In this document: positions 8,688 through 15,772 of the stretch, piece by piece
Layout: the number at the start of each line of letters is the position of its first letter
Position numbering within the stretch: the stretch's first letter is position 1
Assembly: GCA_034409055.1 (NCBI GenBank)
Contig: DAOUMU010000113.1
Location: forward strand, 1-15,772
Direction: 5' to 3'
DNA: 15,772 bases
Source of the DNA: DAOUMU01 sp034409055
GTDB lineage: Bacteria; Chloroflexota; Anaerolineae; 4572-78; J111
Notes under the pieces: generated by a model
Databases searched by the model: none
Seen by the model: the letters and a program-made list of their open reading frames with translations, nothing else
What the model was told of the DNA's origin: nothing
Translations under genes and position numbers: made by a program

Positions 8688-8713
8688 AAAAAAAGAGGGT
8701 GTAAAACCCTCTT
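8688..8713 (-). terminator. Intrinsic terminator after the methyltransferase gene
   Basis: A perfect 8-base stem, AAGAGGGT/ACCCTCTT, has a 5-base loop (8693-8713). On the minus strand it is followed by a run of seven T (8694-8688). It separates the methyltransferase transcript from the regulator. Confidence 0.88.
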
Positions 8714-8741
8714 ACGTCAAAACATCAACATTTGATCTTAT

Positions 8742-8824
8742 GGGTGTGTTTCAAATGATTTAAGACACGCTCGGTGTGGACCACAGTCCAGCGGGAGCAT
8801 TTCTAAAGTAAATGAAATACACCC
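8742..8824. mobile_element. MITE-like 83-base element
   Basis: The terminal inverted repeats are GGGTGTGTTTCA (8742-8753) and TGAAATACACCC (8813-8824), 12 bases with one mismatch. An internal small palindrome (TGGAC/GTCCA) lies near 8777-8790. No ORF fits. A clear target-site duplication is not seen; short TA-rich sequence flanks both ends. Its right end touches the stop codon of the methyltransferase. No related transposase is in the window. Confidence 0.55.
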
Positions 8825-9603
8825 TAATCTTGTGGTAAACGGGCCACAATGACCACTTCGTGTAGGGAGAAATACATTGTACCATCGGCCCAGCGTGGAG
8901 CAAGAAGAAGTTTCAGAGCTTCAGGAATCTGGCGCATCATCTCCAGTAATTTTTCTTTGTTGGCCTCAGAGACGTGCTGGCGGTCGGCCCAGTTGTGAAA
9001 CTCGAACTCCTTGCTCAACTCTCGGGTGGCTTGGACCTGCAAACCGGCCTTATCTACCATCATCTGCAAACGCACCAGGGGATAGACCCAATGGTGCGAG
9101 GGATCACGTAGCTTTTCATAGGCATTATAATAGCCGGCGGCTTGCTTGTCCGGGACGGTGATATTATCGGTCAGCCCCAGCCTACCACCGGGCTTGAGCA
9201 CCCGGGCGAATTCGGCCAGGGCCTGGTGAGGGTTCGGAAAATGATGAAAGGCCAGGCGACAGGTGACCAGGTCAAATGAATCGTCGTCAAACGGCAGCGC
9301 CTCCGCATCCGCGATTTTTGTCTCGACATTGGTCAAGCCGCGTGCAGCGGCCAATTCGGCCGTTTTGGCCAGCATGGCCTCGGTTAAATCGGCGGCCACC
9401 ACCCGGGCCACGTGGGGAGCAAAAGCCAGAGCCGTGTGCCCGGCCCCGGTGGCCACATCCAGCCCCTGCCAGTCAGGTTGAGGCTGGATCAGTTCGACCA
9501 AAATGGCCAAACTTTTCCCCCTGGCGTGAATATCGCTGGTGGCATAAGCGTCACTCGAAGCGCCAAATTGGGTTTGTACGGTTGCTTTGAGATCGTTAGA
9601 CAT
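8824..9603 (-). CDS. Class I SAM-dependent methyltransferase (UbiE-like)
   Basis: The product is 259 residues. The SAM-binding motif I is LDVATGAGHTA (48-58). An acidic Asp72 (VVAADLTE) follows, then the ADAEALPFDDDSFDLV region (98-113), the LAFHHFPNP loop (118-126) and RVLKPGGRL (134-142). The N-terminal QTQFGASSDAYATSDIHARG is typical of UbiE/MenG-related enzymes. The acceptor is unknown, and no quinone-biosynthesis genes are near. The ATG at 9603 is chosen for the GGAGGA eight bases upstream. A start at 9636 in the same frame lacks such a site. The gene follows ftsH on the same strand with a twin-hairpin repeat between them and ends in its own terminator. The stop TAG overlaps the end of a MITE-like element, so the last residues may have been altered. 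Confidence 0.9.
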   Translation of the reverse strand: MSNDLKATVQTQFGASSDAYATSDIHARGKSLAILVELIQPQPDWQGLDVATGAGHTALAFAPHVARVVAADLTEAMLAKTAELAAARGLTNVETKIADAEALPFDDDSFDLVTCRLAFHHFPNPHQALAEFARVLKPGGRLGLTDNITVPDKQAAGYYNAYEKLRDPSHHWVYPLVRLQMMVDKAGLQVQATRELSKEFEFHNWADRQHVSEANKEKLLEMMRQIPEALKLLLAPRWADGTMYFSLHEVVIVARLPQD

Positions 9604-9663
9604 CGATTGGTCCTCCAAAGTAAGTCTACTACTCACAGGCCTTGATTATTGTTTCGGCCACTT

Positions 9664-9713
9664 GTAGCGCAATTTGCTAAATTGCGCCCTGACAAGTTGA
9701 CAACTTGCCCTAC
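9664..9713. repeat. GTAG...CTAC twin-hairpin element 2
   Basis: This is a 50-base element between ftsH and the methyltransferase gene. Its ends are GTAG and CTAC. Two internal palindromes are present, GCGCAATTTGCTAAATTGCGC and CAAGTTGACAACTTG. The interiors do not match element 1, while the boundaries and layout do. Confidence 0.75.
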
Positions 9714-9731
9714 ATTTCTGACCTGGCCAGG

Positions 9732-11666
9732 TCATGCCATCAACATCTCAAATTGAGGTCGTTCGATGGTTTCGTACTCCAGTAGAGCCTTGGCCAGGTC
9801 ATCCAGATGGCGTTGTTGCTCGATGATAATCTCTTTGGCCCGTTGGTAAGCGGTGTCCAGGATGTGGCGGATTTCCTGGTCGATGGTTTGGGCCATCTGT
9901 TCGCTGTAATCACGAATTTCACCCAGGCTGCCCAGGTAGGGGTTACCTTGCTCCTCACCAAAGGTGCGCAAGCCCAGTTTTTGGCTGAACCCGTAGCGGG
10001 TGACCATAGCTCGGGCCAGCTTGGTGGCGCGTTCCAGGTCATTGGCCGCGCCGGTGGTGATGCGCTTAAAAATGATCTCCTCGGCTGCCCGGCCACCCAG
10101 CAGCCCCACAATTTCGTCTTCAAAAGCCTCCCGGCTGCGCAAGTATTTATCATTTTCAGGCAGAGGCATGGTATAGCCCAGGGCCATACCCCGGGAGATG
10201 ATGCTGATTTTGTGGACAGGATCGCAATGTTCCAGGTGATGCATAACCACGGCGTGACCGGCTTCGTGGAAGGCTACAATCTTCCGTTCCTGGTCGCTGA
10301 TAATTTTGCTCTGGCGTTCCGGTCCGGCCACGATGCGTTCCATCGCATCCTGAAACTCCTGCTGGCCGATTTTATCCAGATTCCGGCGGGCGGCCAGGAT
10401 AGCGGCCTCGTTGACCAGGTTTTCCAGGTCGGCTCCGACAAAGCCAGGGGTCAGTTTGGCCAGGTCGGCAATGGAAACATCAGGAGCCAGAGGCTTGCCC
10501 CGGCTGTGGACTCTTAGAATGGCTTCACGACCGTGCACGTCAGGCGCTTCCAACATCACTTTACGGTCAAAGCGACCGGGCCGAAGTAGGGCCGGATCCA
10601 GGATGTCCGGGCGGTTGGTCGAGGCCAGGATAATAATGTTGGCTTCGGTACCGAAGCCATCCATCTCTACCAAAATTTGGTTCAAGGTTTGCTCACGCTC
10701 GTCGTTGCCGTTGCCCATGCTGGCTCCACGCCGCCGGCCCACCGCGTCGATCTCGTCAACGAAGATGACGGCCGGGGCATGTTTCCTGGCCCGCTTGAAT
10801 AGATCGCGCACTCGGGCCGCTCCGACGCCGACGAACATCTCCACAAATTCAGAGCCGGAGATACTGAAGAAAGGCACGCCTGCTTCGCCGGCCACCGCTT
10901 TCGCCAGCAATGTTTTGCCGGTACCGGGCGGGCCGGCCATCAACACGCCTTTGGGAATGCGAGCACCCAACTTGGCGAATTTAGCCGGTTCCTTCAAAAA
11001 TTCTACCACTTCTTGCAGTTCAAATTTGGCCGACTCGGTGCCGGCCACATCATCGAAGGTTACCTGGGGACAGGTTATGGTGGCCTCTTTGTCCTTCTTG
11101 CCAGCCGAGTTAGTTATAACGTGGGGGTTGCTGCGTCCCATACTGTTGGATAGATGCCCCGAGCCACCATCTTGACGGTGTCGCATCAGGCGAAAGGCCC
11201 AGAACCCGACGAACAGCAATAGCCCGACCATCATCAATATGTTCCAGGGGTTAGGGTTCGACCCTGTGGCTTTCACCTCAAGCGGCAATTTGGCCAGGGC
11301 TTCGTCAGAAGCACCCAGAAGTTGTAACGTTTCGATGGCACTGATGCTCGACTCTTTACGGGCGCTAATACGGGTGTCGTCAGTTTTGGTGGCAATAAGG
11401 AGGTCGCCGTATACAATGAGCGTTTTGACCTGATCGTCTTCAATGGCACTGACAATTTCCGGTAGTGAGGTTTCCTGAGGTTGAGCACTTGGTTGAACGC
11501 TTTGGTTTTTCAAGGAGGATGATTCTACACCTGCGCCAGTATTTTGATTGCTTGCCAGTAGATACAATACAGCAATCAGCCCCAGGAGCGAGGCGGTAAT
11601 AATTATCCAGCGAGGCATTGTTGGCAAACGTTGTTTTTTGTCCTTGGGACGATCATCAGGATTCAT
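9732..11666 (-). CDS. ftsH: ATP-dependent zinc metalloprotease FtsH
   Basis: The product is 644 residues, a normal length for this membrane-anchored AAA+ protease that degrades damaged membrane proteins and short-lived regulators. Membrane segments lie at about 20-38 and 142-160, flanking the extracytoplasmic domain. The AAA+ module has Walker A GPPGTGKT (245-252), Walker B IFVDEID (301-307), the FVG pore loop in EMFVGVGAARVR, and the second region of homology ILDPALLRPGRFDR. The protease zinc site is HEAGH (467-471), with Asp543 in TTGAANDLERAT as the likely third ligand. All key residues are present. The ATG at 11666 has AAGGAG about 10 bases upstream. The gene is divergent from the helicase across an 870-base gap. 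Confidence 0.97.
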   Translation of the reverse strand: MNPDDRPKDKKQRLPTMPRWIIITASLLGLIAVLYLLASNQNTGAGVESSSLKNQSVQPSAQPQETSLPEIVSAIEDDQVKTLIVYGDLLIATKTDDTRISARKESSISAIETLQLLGASDEALAKLPLEVKATGSNPNPWNILMMVGLLLFVGFWAFRLMRHRQDGGSGHLSNSMGRSNPHVITNSAGKKDKEATITCPQVTFDDVAGTESAKFELQEVVEFLKEPAKFAKLGARIPKGVLMAGPPGTGKTLLAKAVAGEAGVPFFSISGSEFVEMFVGVGAARVRDLFKRARKHAPAVIFVDEIDAVGRRRGASMGNGNDEREQTLNQILVEMDGFGTEANIIILASTNRPDILDPALLRPGRFDRKVMLEAPDVHGREAILRVHSRGKPLAPDVSIADLAKLTPGFVGADLENLVNEAAILAARRNLDKIGQQEFQDAMERIVAGPERQSKIISDQERKIVAFHEAGHAVVMHHLEHCDPVHKISIISRGMALGYTMPLPENDKYLRSREAFEDEIVGLLGGRAAEEIIFKRITTGAANDLERATKLARAMVTRYGFSQKLGLRTFGEEQGNPYLGSLGEIRDYSEQMAQTIDQEIRHILDTAYQRAKEIIIEQQRHLDDLAKALLEYETIERPQFEMLMA

Positions 11667-11727
11667 GTAACCAAATCTCCTTCATGATGAGTTGATACGC
11701 TATAGGGTATCTTGTTGCCAGCTTGTT

Positions 11728-11785
11728 GTAGGATAAGTTGCTAACTTGTCAGCGGTGCTGCGAGCAAGTTAGCAACTTACCCCAC
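11728..11785. repeat. GTAG...CCAC twin-hairpin element 3
   Basis: This element is 58 bases. Its arms are TAAGTTGCTAACTTG (11734-11748) and the exact complement CAAGTTAGCAACTTA (11765-11779). Each arm is also a palindrome around a 3-base loop. The left end is GTAGG and the right end is CCCCAC, one base off the CCTAC of the other elements. It lies upstream of ftsH. Confidence 0.7.
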
Positions 11786-11817
11786 ATAAATCGGCGAAAC
11801 TATTTTCAAGGTAAGGT

Positions 11818-11850
11818 GTTATTATTTTAGCCCGTGTTGTTATTATTTTA
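11818..11850. repeat. Two 12-base direct repeats spaced by 21 bases
   Basis: GTTATTATTTTA occurs at 11818-11829 and 11839-11850, starting 21 bases apart, which is two helical turns. On the minus strand these read TAAAATAATAAC, about 150-185 bases before the ftsH start. They may be an operator pair or AT-rich promoter elements. No protein can be named. Confidence 0.5.
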
Positions 11851-12295
11851 CCAATCATTTGAGGGATATGATACCCCACAAATTGGCTAATTCGGTAAAA
11901 TATAACGCTTTCAGTACCTTTGGCTTATGGTCAATATCTTCTCAATAACCTGGCATAAGGGCTGTTGTCCATCGGGCTGACTGCGAGGGTTCGTCCCTAC
12001 TTTTTGAAAAGATACTGTTGCTTCATAGTACAGGATACAATAAAAGGGTGACATAAAAAAGGGGCAAAAGTCACCAATTGCTACAGGCTAAAGTACCCCT
12101 TAATTTGCCCTAAAGTCACATCTCACCTGGACCATAAGTCACTTGTCGGTGCTCGCTCGGGCATAAGTAAGATAGCCAGCAACGTTTCAACAGGTTCTTT
12201 AGATCAATATGAACGTGGAGCGATTATTTTTTGGCTTAACTTGGCATAATAGCAGCATCACTAAGGGTTAATGGAGTAATAAAGTAGCACGTTGG

Positions 12296-12344
12296 GTAGG
12301 GAATTACAAAAGTGAACGATAACTTTTAGCCACATTTGCCCTAC
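12296..12344. repeat. GTAGGG...CCCTAC element 5
   Basis: This is a 49-base element with ends GTAGGG and CCCTAC and one clear internal hairpin (AAAAGT/ACTTTT). It is weaker inside than elements 1-4, but its length and termini match them. Confidence 0.6.
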
Positions 12345-12359
12345 GGTTGGTTGATGTGA

Positions 12360-12443
12360 CCAAATTTTAAGCTTTAAAATTTGGATTTTTGAAAAATGTT
12401 GGCTGCAACATTGTCAGGTATTGCCCGATTAATTTTTTTAATC
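12360..12443. repeat. Cluster of short perfect palindromes
   Basis: An 11-base perfect arm, CCAAATTTTAA, pairs across a GCT loop (12360-12384). It is followed by TTTTTGAAAAA (12386-12396), AATGTTG/CAACATT (12395-12412) and GATTAA/TTAATC (12427-12443). The block lies 30-115 bases before the helicase promoter. It is AT-rich and does not look like an ordinary terminator. Confidence 0.6.
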
Positions 12444-12473
12444 TTTGTAAATGTCCCCCGGTTCGATTGAGCC

Positions 12474-12503
12474 TTGCTCCCCTGGCCTGCCTCATGGTAC
12501 AAT
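12474..12503 (+). promoter_or_regulatory. Promoter candidate for the helicase gene
   Basis: TTGCTC (12474-12479), an 18-base spacer, then TGGTACAAT with -10 TACAAT at 12498-12503 and a TGn extension. It is 33 bases before the ATG. The -35 half is shared with the promoter at 14892. Confidence 0.5.
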
Positions 12504-12536
12504 CCAATCATATGAACGGTTTGGAGTACCTTTGGC

Positions 12537-14837
12537 ATGGATTTATCCACAGAACTTAGCTTAGAAGCATTGAATCCTGCCCAACAAGAGGCAGTGATGA
12601 CAATTGAAGGACCGGTGCTGGCCCTGGCTGGACCGGGTTCCGGTAAAACACGGGCGCTTACCCACCGGATTGCCTACCTGATCAGAGCGGTCGGCATTGC
12701 TCCCTGGTACATTATGGCCGTAACCTTTACCAATAAAGCCGCCCGCGAGATGAAGCATCGTCTGGAAGGTATGCTGACCCCCAATCAGGTTAGCAGCCTG
12801 AGTGTTGGCACCTTTCATGCTTTATGTGCCCGCTTGTTGCGACGGGAGATAGAGGTGCTGGGTCATTATGACCGCAACTTTGTCATTTATGATACCAGCG
12901 ACCAGCAGGCGATTGTCAAGCGGGCCATTCGAGATTTGGACTTGGATGACAAGCGGTGGAAGCCCAATGCCATTCACTATGTCATCTCCAGGGCCAAAAA
13001 TGAGATGATCATTCCGGAGAAGTTTGAACGTCGTGATTATCAGGAAGAGATTGTGGCCCGGGTTTACGATCGCTACCAGCAAGTGCTGATTGAAAACAAT
13101 GCTCTGGATTTTGACGACCTTCTTTTGGTCACCTATCAATTGTTTCACCGTCACCCGTCAGTACTGGAAAAATATCAACAGCAGTATCTTCACGTGATGG
13201 TGGATGAATTTCAAGATACGAATATGGTGCAATATGAGTTGACCAAAATGTTGGCGGGAGGCCGTCGTAATGTTTTTGTAGTCGGTGATCTCGACCAGGG
13301 AGTCTATTCCTGGCGGGGGGCGGATTATCGTAACGTGCTCCGCTTCCGCAAAGATTATCCTGAACACAAATTGATCCGCCTCTCTCAAAATTATCGCTCG
13401 ACCGAAACGATCTTGACGGCGGCCAAGCAATTGATTCGTAAAAACAAGAATCGTATTGATAACGATCTTTTTACCGAAAGAGGTCGGGGGGTCAAGATCC
13501 GGGTGGTAGAGGCATACAATGAGCAAGAAGAGGCCGGCTTTGTGGTAGATGAAATTCGCCGGTTGGAGATAGAAAAACAAATTTCTCCCGGTGAGATGGC
13601 GGTGATGTATCGTACCAATGCTCAAAGCCGTATCCTGGAAGAGACGTTTATCGCCCGAGGGATGCCTTACCTGTTGGTGCGTGGCACCCGCTTTTACGAG
13701 CGCAAAGAGATCAAAGATGCCCTGGCCTATTTGCGCCTGATTCACAACCCGGAAGACAGCGTCAGCCTGGCCCGCATCATCAACGTGCCGGCCCGGGCCA
13801 TTGGGGCCAAAACAATCACCGATTTGAACCGGTGGGCCTTTCAGTTAGGCACAACACCCTGGCAGGCCCTCCAACAGTTAGTGGTTGGTGAAGAGGGGGA
13901 TCAGGCCGGTCAGCCTGAAGCCGCTGGTGATGGTACGCCATTCGATAACGCCCCGGTGACGGTCCCGGCTCCCTTTAAAAGCAGAGCACACAAGTCTCTG
14001 GTGAAATTTGGCCAATTGATGAATATGCTCATCAAGGTCAAGCAGAAGCTGACCTTGCCGGAACTTTTTGATCTGGCGCTGGCCCGCACCGGCTATAAGA
14101 CGTTTGTTAAAGATAACACCCCGGAAGGAGAGGATCGCTGGGAGAACCTGATGGAGCTACGCCGGGTGACCGAAGAATTTGCCGGCCTGGAGGCGGATGA
14201 GGCCCTGGCCCAATTTTTGGAGGACGTGGCCCTGGTGTCCGACGTCGATGCGTTGGGGGAAGAGGGCACCGCGTCGGCCCTGCTGACGTTGCACACGGCT
14301 AAGGGCCTGGAATTTTCGGTGGTATTTATTATTGGTATGGAAGATGGCCTCGTTCCGCATAGCCGCAGCCTGAGCGATGCAGAGGGGATGGAGGAGGAAC
14401 GCCGTCTGGCCTACGTCGGTATGACCCGGGCCAAAGATCAGCTTTACCTGACCCGCGCCTTCCGCCGCTACAGTTATGGTTTTGACGAACCAACAATACC
14501 CTCTCGTTTTATCGAGGACTTGCCTCCCGAGCTACTGGACCAGGGCTATGGCCAGTCGACGTGGACAGGGGCATCGTCAACCCCTACCACTCGCTTTACG
14601 ACCCGGCAAACGGCCCGGCAAATCAGCCACCGCCGGTCTCAGGCGAACCAGACCAGCCCGACGCCCAGAGCGGCCAGTTACAAAGTCGGCGATCGGGTCT
14701 ACCACAAAAAATTTGGCCAAGGCACTGTCATTGCCGTTGAACTAGATAGCGATGATGAACTGGTGCAGGTTGCTTTTCCAAACCAGGGCATCAAGAAACT
14801 GGCCGTCAGTATTGCTCCCCTGGAGAAACGCTCGTAG
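12537..14837 (+). CDS. pcrA: UvrD/PcrA-type superfamily 1A DNA helicase
   Basis: The product is 766 residues, a usual length for PcrA. It is a 3'-5' DNA helicase of repair and replication-conflict clearance. The motifs occur in order: Q-motif LNPAQQEAV (12-20), Walker A AGPGSGKT (31-38), Ia VTFTNKAAREM (62-72), GTFHALCARLLR (91-102), II VDEFQD (222-227), III GDLDQGVYSWRGA (250-262), IV LSQNYRST (282-289), V LHTAKGLEFSVVFI, and VI EERRLAYVGMTRAK. The C-terminal YKVGDRVYHKKFGQGTVIAV is the Tudor-like domain of PcrA/UvrD that contacts RNA polymerase. Motif III carries Leu and Gly where DxDQS is more common. A low-complexity insert lies at about 460-490. The ATG at 12537 has GGAG 10 bases upstream. 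UvrD and PcrA cannot be told apart by sequence alone here. Confidence 0.95.
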   Translation: MDLSTELSLEALNPAQQEAVMTIEGPVLALAGPGSGKTRALTHRIAYLIRAVGIAPWYIMAVTFTNKAAREMKHRLEGMLTPNQVSSLSVGTFHALCARLLRREIEVLGHYDRNFVIYDTSDQQAIVKRAIRDLDLDDKRWKPNAIHYVISRAKNEMIIPEKFERRDYQEEIVARVYDRYQQVLIENNALDFDDLLLVTYQLFHRHPSVLEKYQQQYLHVMVDEFQDTNMVQYELTKMLAGGRRNVFVVGDLDQGVYSWRGADYRNVLRFRKDYPEHKLIRLSQNYRSTETILTAAKQLIRKNKNRIDNDLFTERGRGVKIRVVEAYNEQEEAGFVVDEIRRLEIEKQISPGEMAVMYRTNAQSRILEETFIARGMPYLLVRGTRFYERKEIKDALAYLRLIHNPEDSVSLARIINVPARAIGAKTITDLNRWAFQLGTTPWQALQQLVVGEEGDQAGQPEAAGDGTPFDNAPVTVPAPFKSRAHKSLVKFGQLMNMLIKVKQKLTLPELFDLALARTGYKTFVKDNTPEGEDRWENLMELRRVTEEFAGLEADEALAQFLEDVALVSDVDALGEEGTASALLTLHTAKGLEFSVVFIIGMEDGLVPHSRSLSDAEGMEEERRLAYVGMTRAKDQLYLTRAFRRYSYGFDEPTIPSRFIEDLPPELLDQGYGQSTWTGASSTPTTRFTTRQTARQISHRRSQANQTSPTPRAASYKVGDRVYHKKFGQGTVIAVELDSDDELVQVAFPNQGIKKLAVSIAPLEKRS

Positions 14838-14891
14838 GGACGGTCAATGTCTCATTGTAGAGGCGGTCTAATTTTGTCTGTAGTGTTTCTT

Positions 14892-14920
14892 TTGCTCCTT
14901 CTTAACCACTATGCTATAAT
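14892..14920 (+). promoter_or_regulatory. Strong promoter candidate for the stable-RNA cluster
   Basis: TTGCTC (14892-14897), a 17-base spacer, and a perfect TATAAT (14915-14920) with TGC before it (extended -10). It is the best promoter sequence in the window. It points toward the tRNAs and SRP RNA about 210 bases downstream. Confidence 0.7.
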
Positions 14921-14951
14921 TTCTGCTACCCCGGTGGGCTAATTATTACCT

Positions 14952-15019
14952 GAGCGTTCAGTCATCAATGGTCTGTTGTTGCCTTACGCAGTAGATAAAT
15001 AGCTGAGAGCTGAACGCTC
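14952..15019 (+). other. Structured leader: 10-base inverted repeat after the promoter
   Basis: GAGCGTTCAG (14952-14961) and its exact complement CTGAACGCTC (15010-15019) are separated by 48 bases. They begin about 25 bases after the expected transcription start. This could be an RNA leader, a small RNA or a protein-binding dyad. There is no T run right after it, so it is not a terminator. No known RNA family was recognised. Confidence 0.45.
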
Positions 15020-15050
15020 TTGACAATTTTATATAGGAATTTTCTTTTTC

Positions 15051-15101
15051 GTAGGCCCCGCATCCCCATGCGGGGGCCGGGCATAGGGATGCCGTCTCTA
15101 C
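15051..15101. repeat. GTAG...CTAC twin-hairpin element 4
   Basis: This is a 51-base element with ends GTAG and CTAC, just before the tRNA genes. Its internal hairpins are CCCCGCAT/ATGCGGGG with a 4-base loop and GGCATAGGGATGCC. It is GC-rich, unlike elements 2, 3 and 5, while its frame is the same. Confidence 0.75.
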
Positions 15102-15131
15102 GAGAGAGATAAATTTATATTTAATCGACTC

Positions 15132-15221
15132 GGGGAGGTGCCAGAGTGGTCGATTGGGGCGGTCTCGAAAACCGTTGTGGGCTTCAGTCCACCGTGGGTT
15201 CGAATCCCACCCTCCCCGCCA
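15132..15221 (+). tRNA. tRNA-Ser (anticodon CGA)
   Basis: This is 90 nt including an encoded 3' CCA. The acceptor stem is GGGGAGG (15132-15138) paired with CCTCCCC (15211-15217). The anticodon loop is CTCGAAA, giving CGA for UCG codons. The long variable arm (TGTGGGCTTCAGTCCACC) is a serine-tRNA hallmark, and the T-loop GGTTCGAATCC is present. It is the first gene of the stable-RNA cluster. Confidence 0.95.
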
Positions 15222-15251
15222 GGGACAATGAGTAATTACTAATTGATATAT

Positions 15252-15340
<89 letters not shown>

Positions 15341-15365
15341 TCTTTCAGTAATCACTGGCCACCAA

Positions 15366-15521
15366 CTCGGGGCAAGGGCAACCGGGTAGTGTTGATTGTT
15401 GGGTCCTACGCGGCAGGAGCCTGCGAACCAGGTCAGGTCCGGAAGGAAGCAGCCTTAAGTGGTCACTCTTGCGCGACGTAGGGGTGCCTGGCCGGAGCTA
15501 CTCGGTTGCCGTTGCCCTGAG
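15366..15521 (+). ncRNA. ffs: Signal recognition particle RNA (4.5S-like, extended helix)
   Basis: The conserved Ffh-binding hairpin is clear: ACCAGGTCAGGTCCGGAAGG, then AAGCAGCC, within GGGTCCTACG...CGTAGGGG. This RNA binds Ffh and directs membrane and secreted proteins to the translocon. The outer strands CTCGGGGCAAGGGCAACC and GGTTGCCGTTGCCCTGAG pair to extend the stem to about 24 bases, giving about 156 nt overall. That is longer than the 110-nt enterobacterial form and lacks an evident Alu domain. The ends are set from that outer helix and are approximate. tRNA-Ser next to the SRP RNA is a common bacterial arrangement, and dnaX often follows. Confidence 0.92.
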
Positions 15522-15586
15522 TGATGGTCGGCTAATCAAACTAATAAGAAGTTAATGTTACCTCGCTTTTGCTGGTTTTTAATGCT

Positions 15587-15630
15587 TGGGGGGCATGCCG
15601 AATTATTCACGGCGGCACCCCCATTTTTTT
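15587..15630 (+). terminator. Intrinsic terminator after the SRP RNA
   Basis: The stem TGGGGG/CCCCCA with inner GCCG/CGGC and a 9-base loop is followed by seven T (15624-15630). It closes the tRNA-Ser/tRNA-Ser/SRP RNA unit. Beyond it, to the window end, I see no gene or clear signal. Confidence 0.85.
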
Positions 15631-15772
15631 AGGGCTATTTCCCTGGTATAGAGTGTCTTGAAAAAAAGGTTTAGTATGGGCTGTGAGCGAAGGCTCTCGT
15701 TGCACATTAACATAAAGTTATAAACATCATCGACTATTTCTCATTACCACGGCGATATTTCGGACGGATGTT

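Larger units (their letters stand above)
11667..12536. other. Gene-free divergent intergenic region, palindrome-rich
   Basis: These 870 bases lie between ftsH and the helicase gene and hold no convincing gene. They contain two GTAG-type elements, a helically phased 12-base repeat, stacked palindromes and the helicase promoter, each listed separately. A half element ending GTTCGTCCCTAC is at about 11990-12001. AGTCAC-containing words recur at about 12069, 12114 and 12136. An open frame at about 12106-12249 on the plus strand has no start or known match. Confidence 0.6.

Noticed and set aside
9807..11175. Two long plus-strand open frames opposite ftsH
   Set aside because: They are antisense to a complete FtsH, low in recognisable motifs, and have no ribosome binding sites.
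12106..12249. Short plus-strand frame (LDHKSLVGARSGISKIASNV...)
   Set aside because: It reads somewhat protein-like and might be a gene remnant, but there is no start codon with a ribosome binding site and no family was recognised.
14833..14883. Further GTAG-type element overlapping the helicase stop codon
   Set aside because: It begins CGTAGGGACGG and holds CAATG/CATTG, but has GTAG rather than CTAC on the right, so it does not meet the family pattern. It may be a decayed half copy.
15020..15025. TTGACA consensus -35 box
   Set aside because: No acceptable -10 follows at 16-18 bases (TCTTTT is found). The promoter at 14892-14920 is far better.
15385..15502. GTAG...CTAC ends within the SRP RNA gene
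   Set aside because: They are opposing strands of the SRP outer helix, over 110 bases apart, and not another copy of the short element family.

Overview
The window looks like a piece of a bacterial chromosome, most likely from a Chloroflexota (Anaerolineae-like) lineage. The assignment is inference. It rests on a very large MalT-type LuxR regulator with the typical N-terminus of that phylum's many paralogues, a UPF0175/DUF3368 toxin-antitoxin pair, a degenerate group II intron, and intergenic DNA full of short palindromic elements. Base composition is mixed. No phage, plasmid or CRISPR signature was seen.

Layout. 1-515 (minus): an unrecognised protein whose frame stays open past its TGA stop to the window edge. 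516 to about 935 (minus): an ORF-less, probably 5'-truncated group II intron with a clear domain V and VI. 941-1676 (minus): an overlapping antitoxin-toxin pair. 1979-5673 (minus): a compact operon of ABC ATPase, FtsX/MacB-type permease, a 30-residue membrane peptide and a small conserved-looking protein. 5780-8620 (minus): a 946-residue LAL/MalT-type regulator, separated from the ABC operon by a strong intrinsic terminator that lies almost against the ABC ribosome binding site. 8824-9603 (minus): a class I methyltransferase with its own terminator. 9732-11666 (minus): ftsH. 11667-12536: an 870-base gene-free divergent region. 12537-14837 (plus): a PcrA/UvrD helicase. 15132-15521 (plus): tRNA-Ser(CGA), tRNA-Ser(GGA) and the SRP RNA, followed by a terminator.

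Working together: the ATPase and permease should form one exporter or lipoprotein/outer-surface-type transporter, with two small partners translated from the same message. The regulator upstream may control it, possibly through readthrough of the intervening terminator. FtsH, PcrA, the tRNAs and the SRP RNA are housekeeping genes.

The most unusual content is non-coding. At least five intergenic elements of about 50-58 bases share GTAG...CTAC-like ends and internal hairpins but have unrelated interiors. A second repeat type bounded by GAAGGATGA/TCATCCTTC lies inside the regulator gene. A MITE-like 83-base element sits on the stop codon of the methyltransferase. No complete new defence or mobile system was found.
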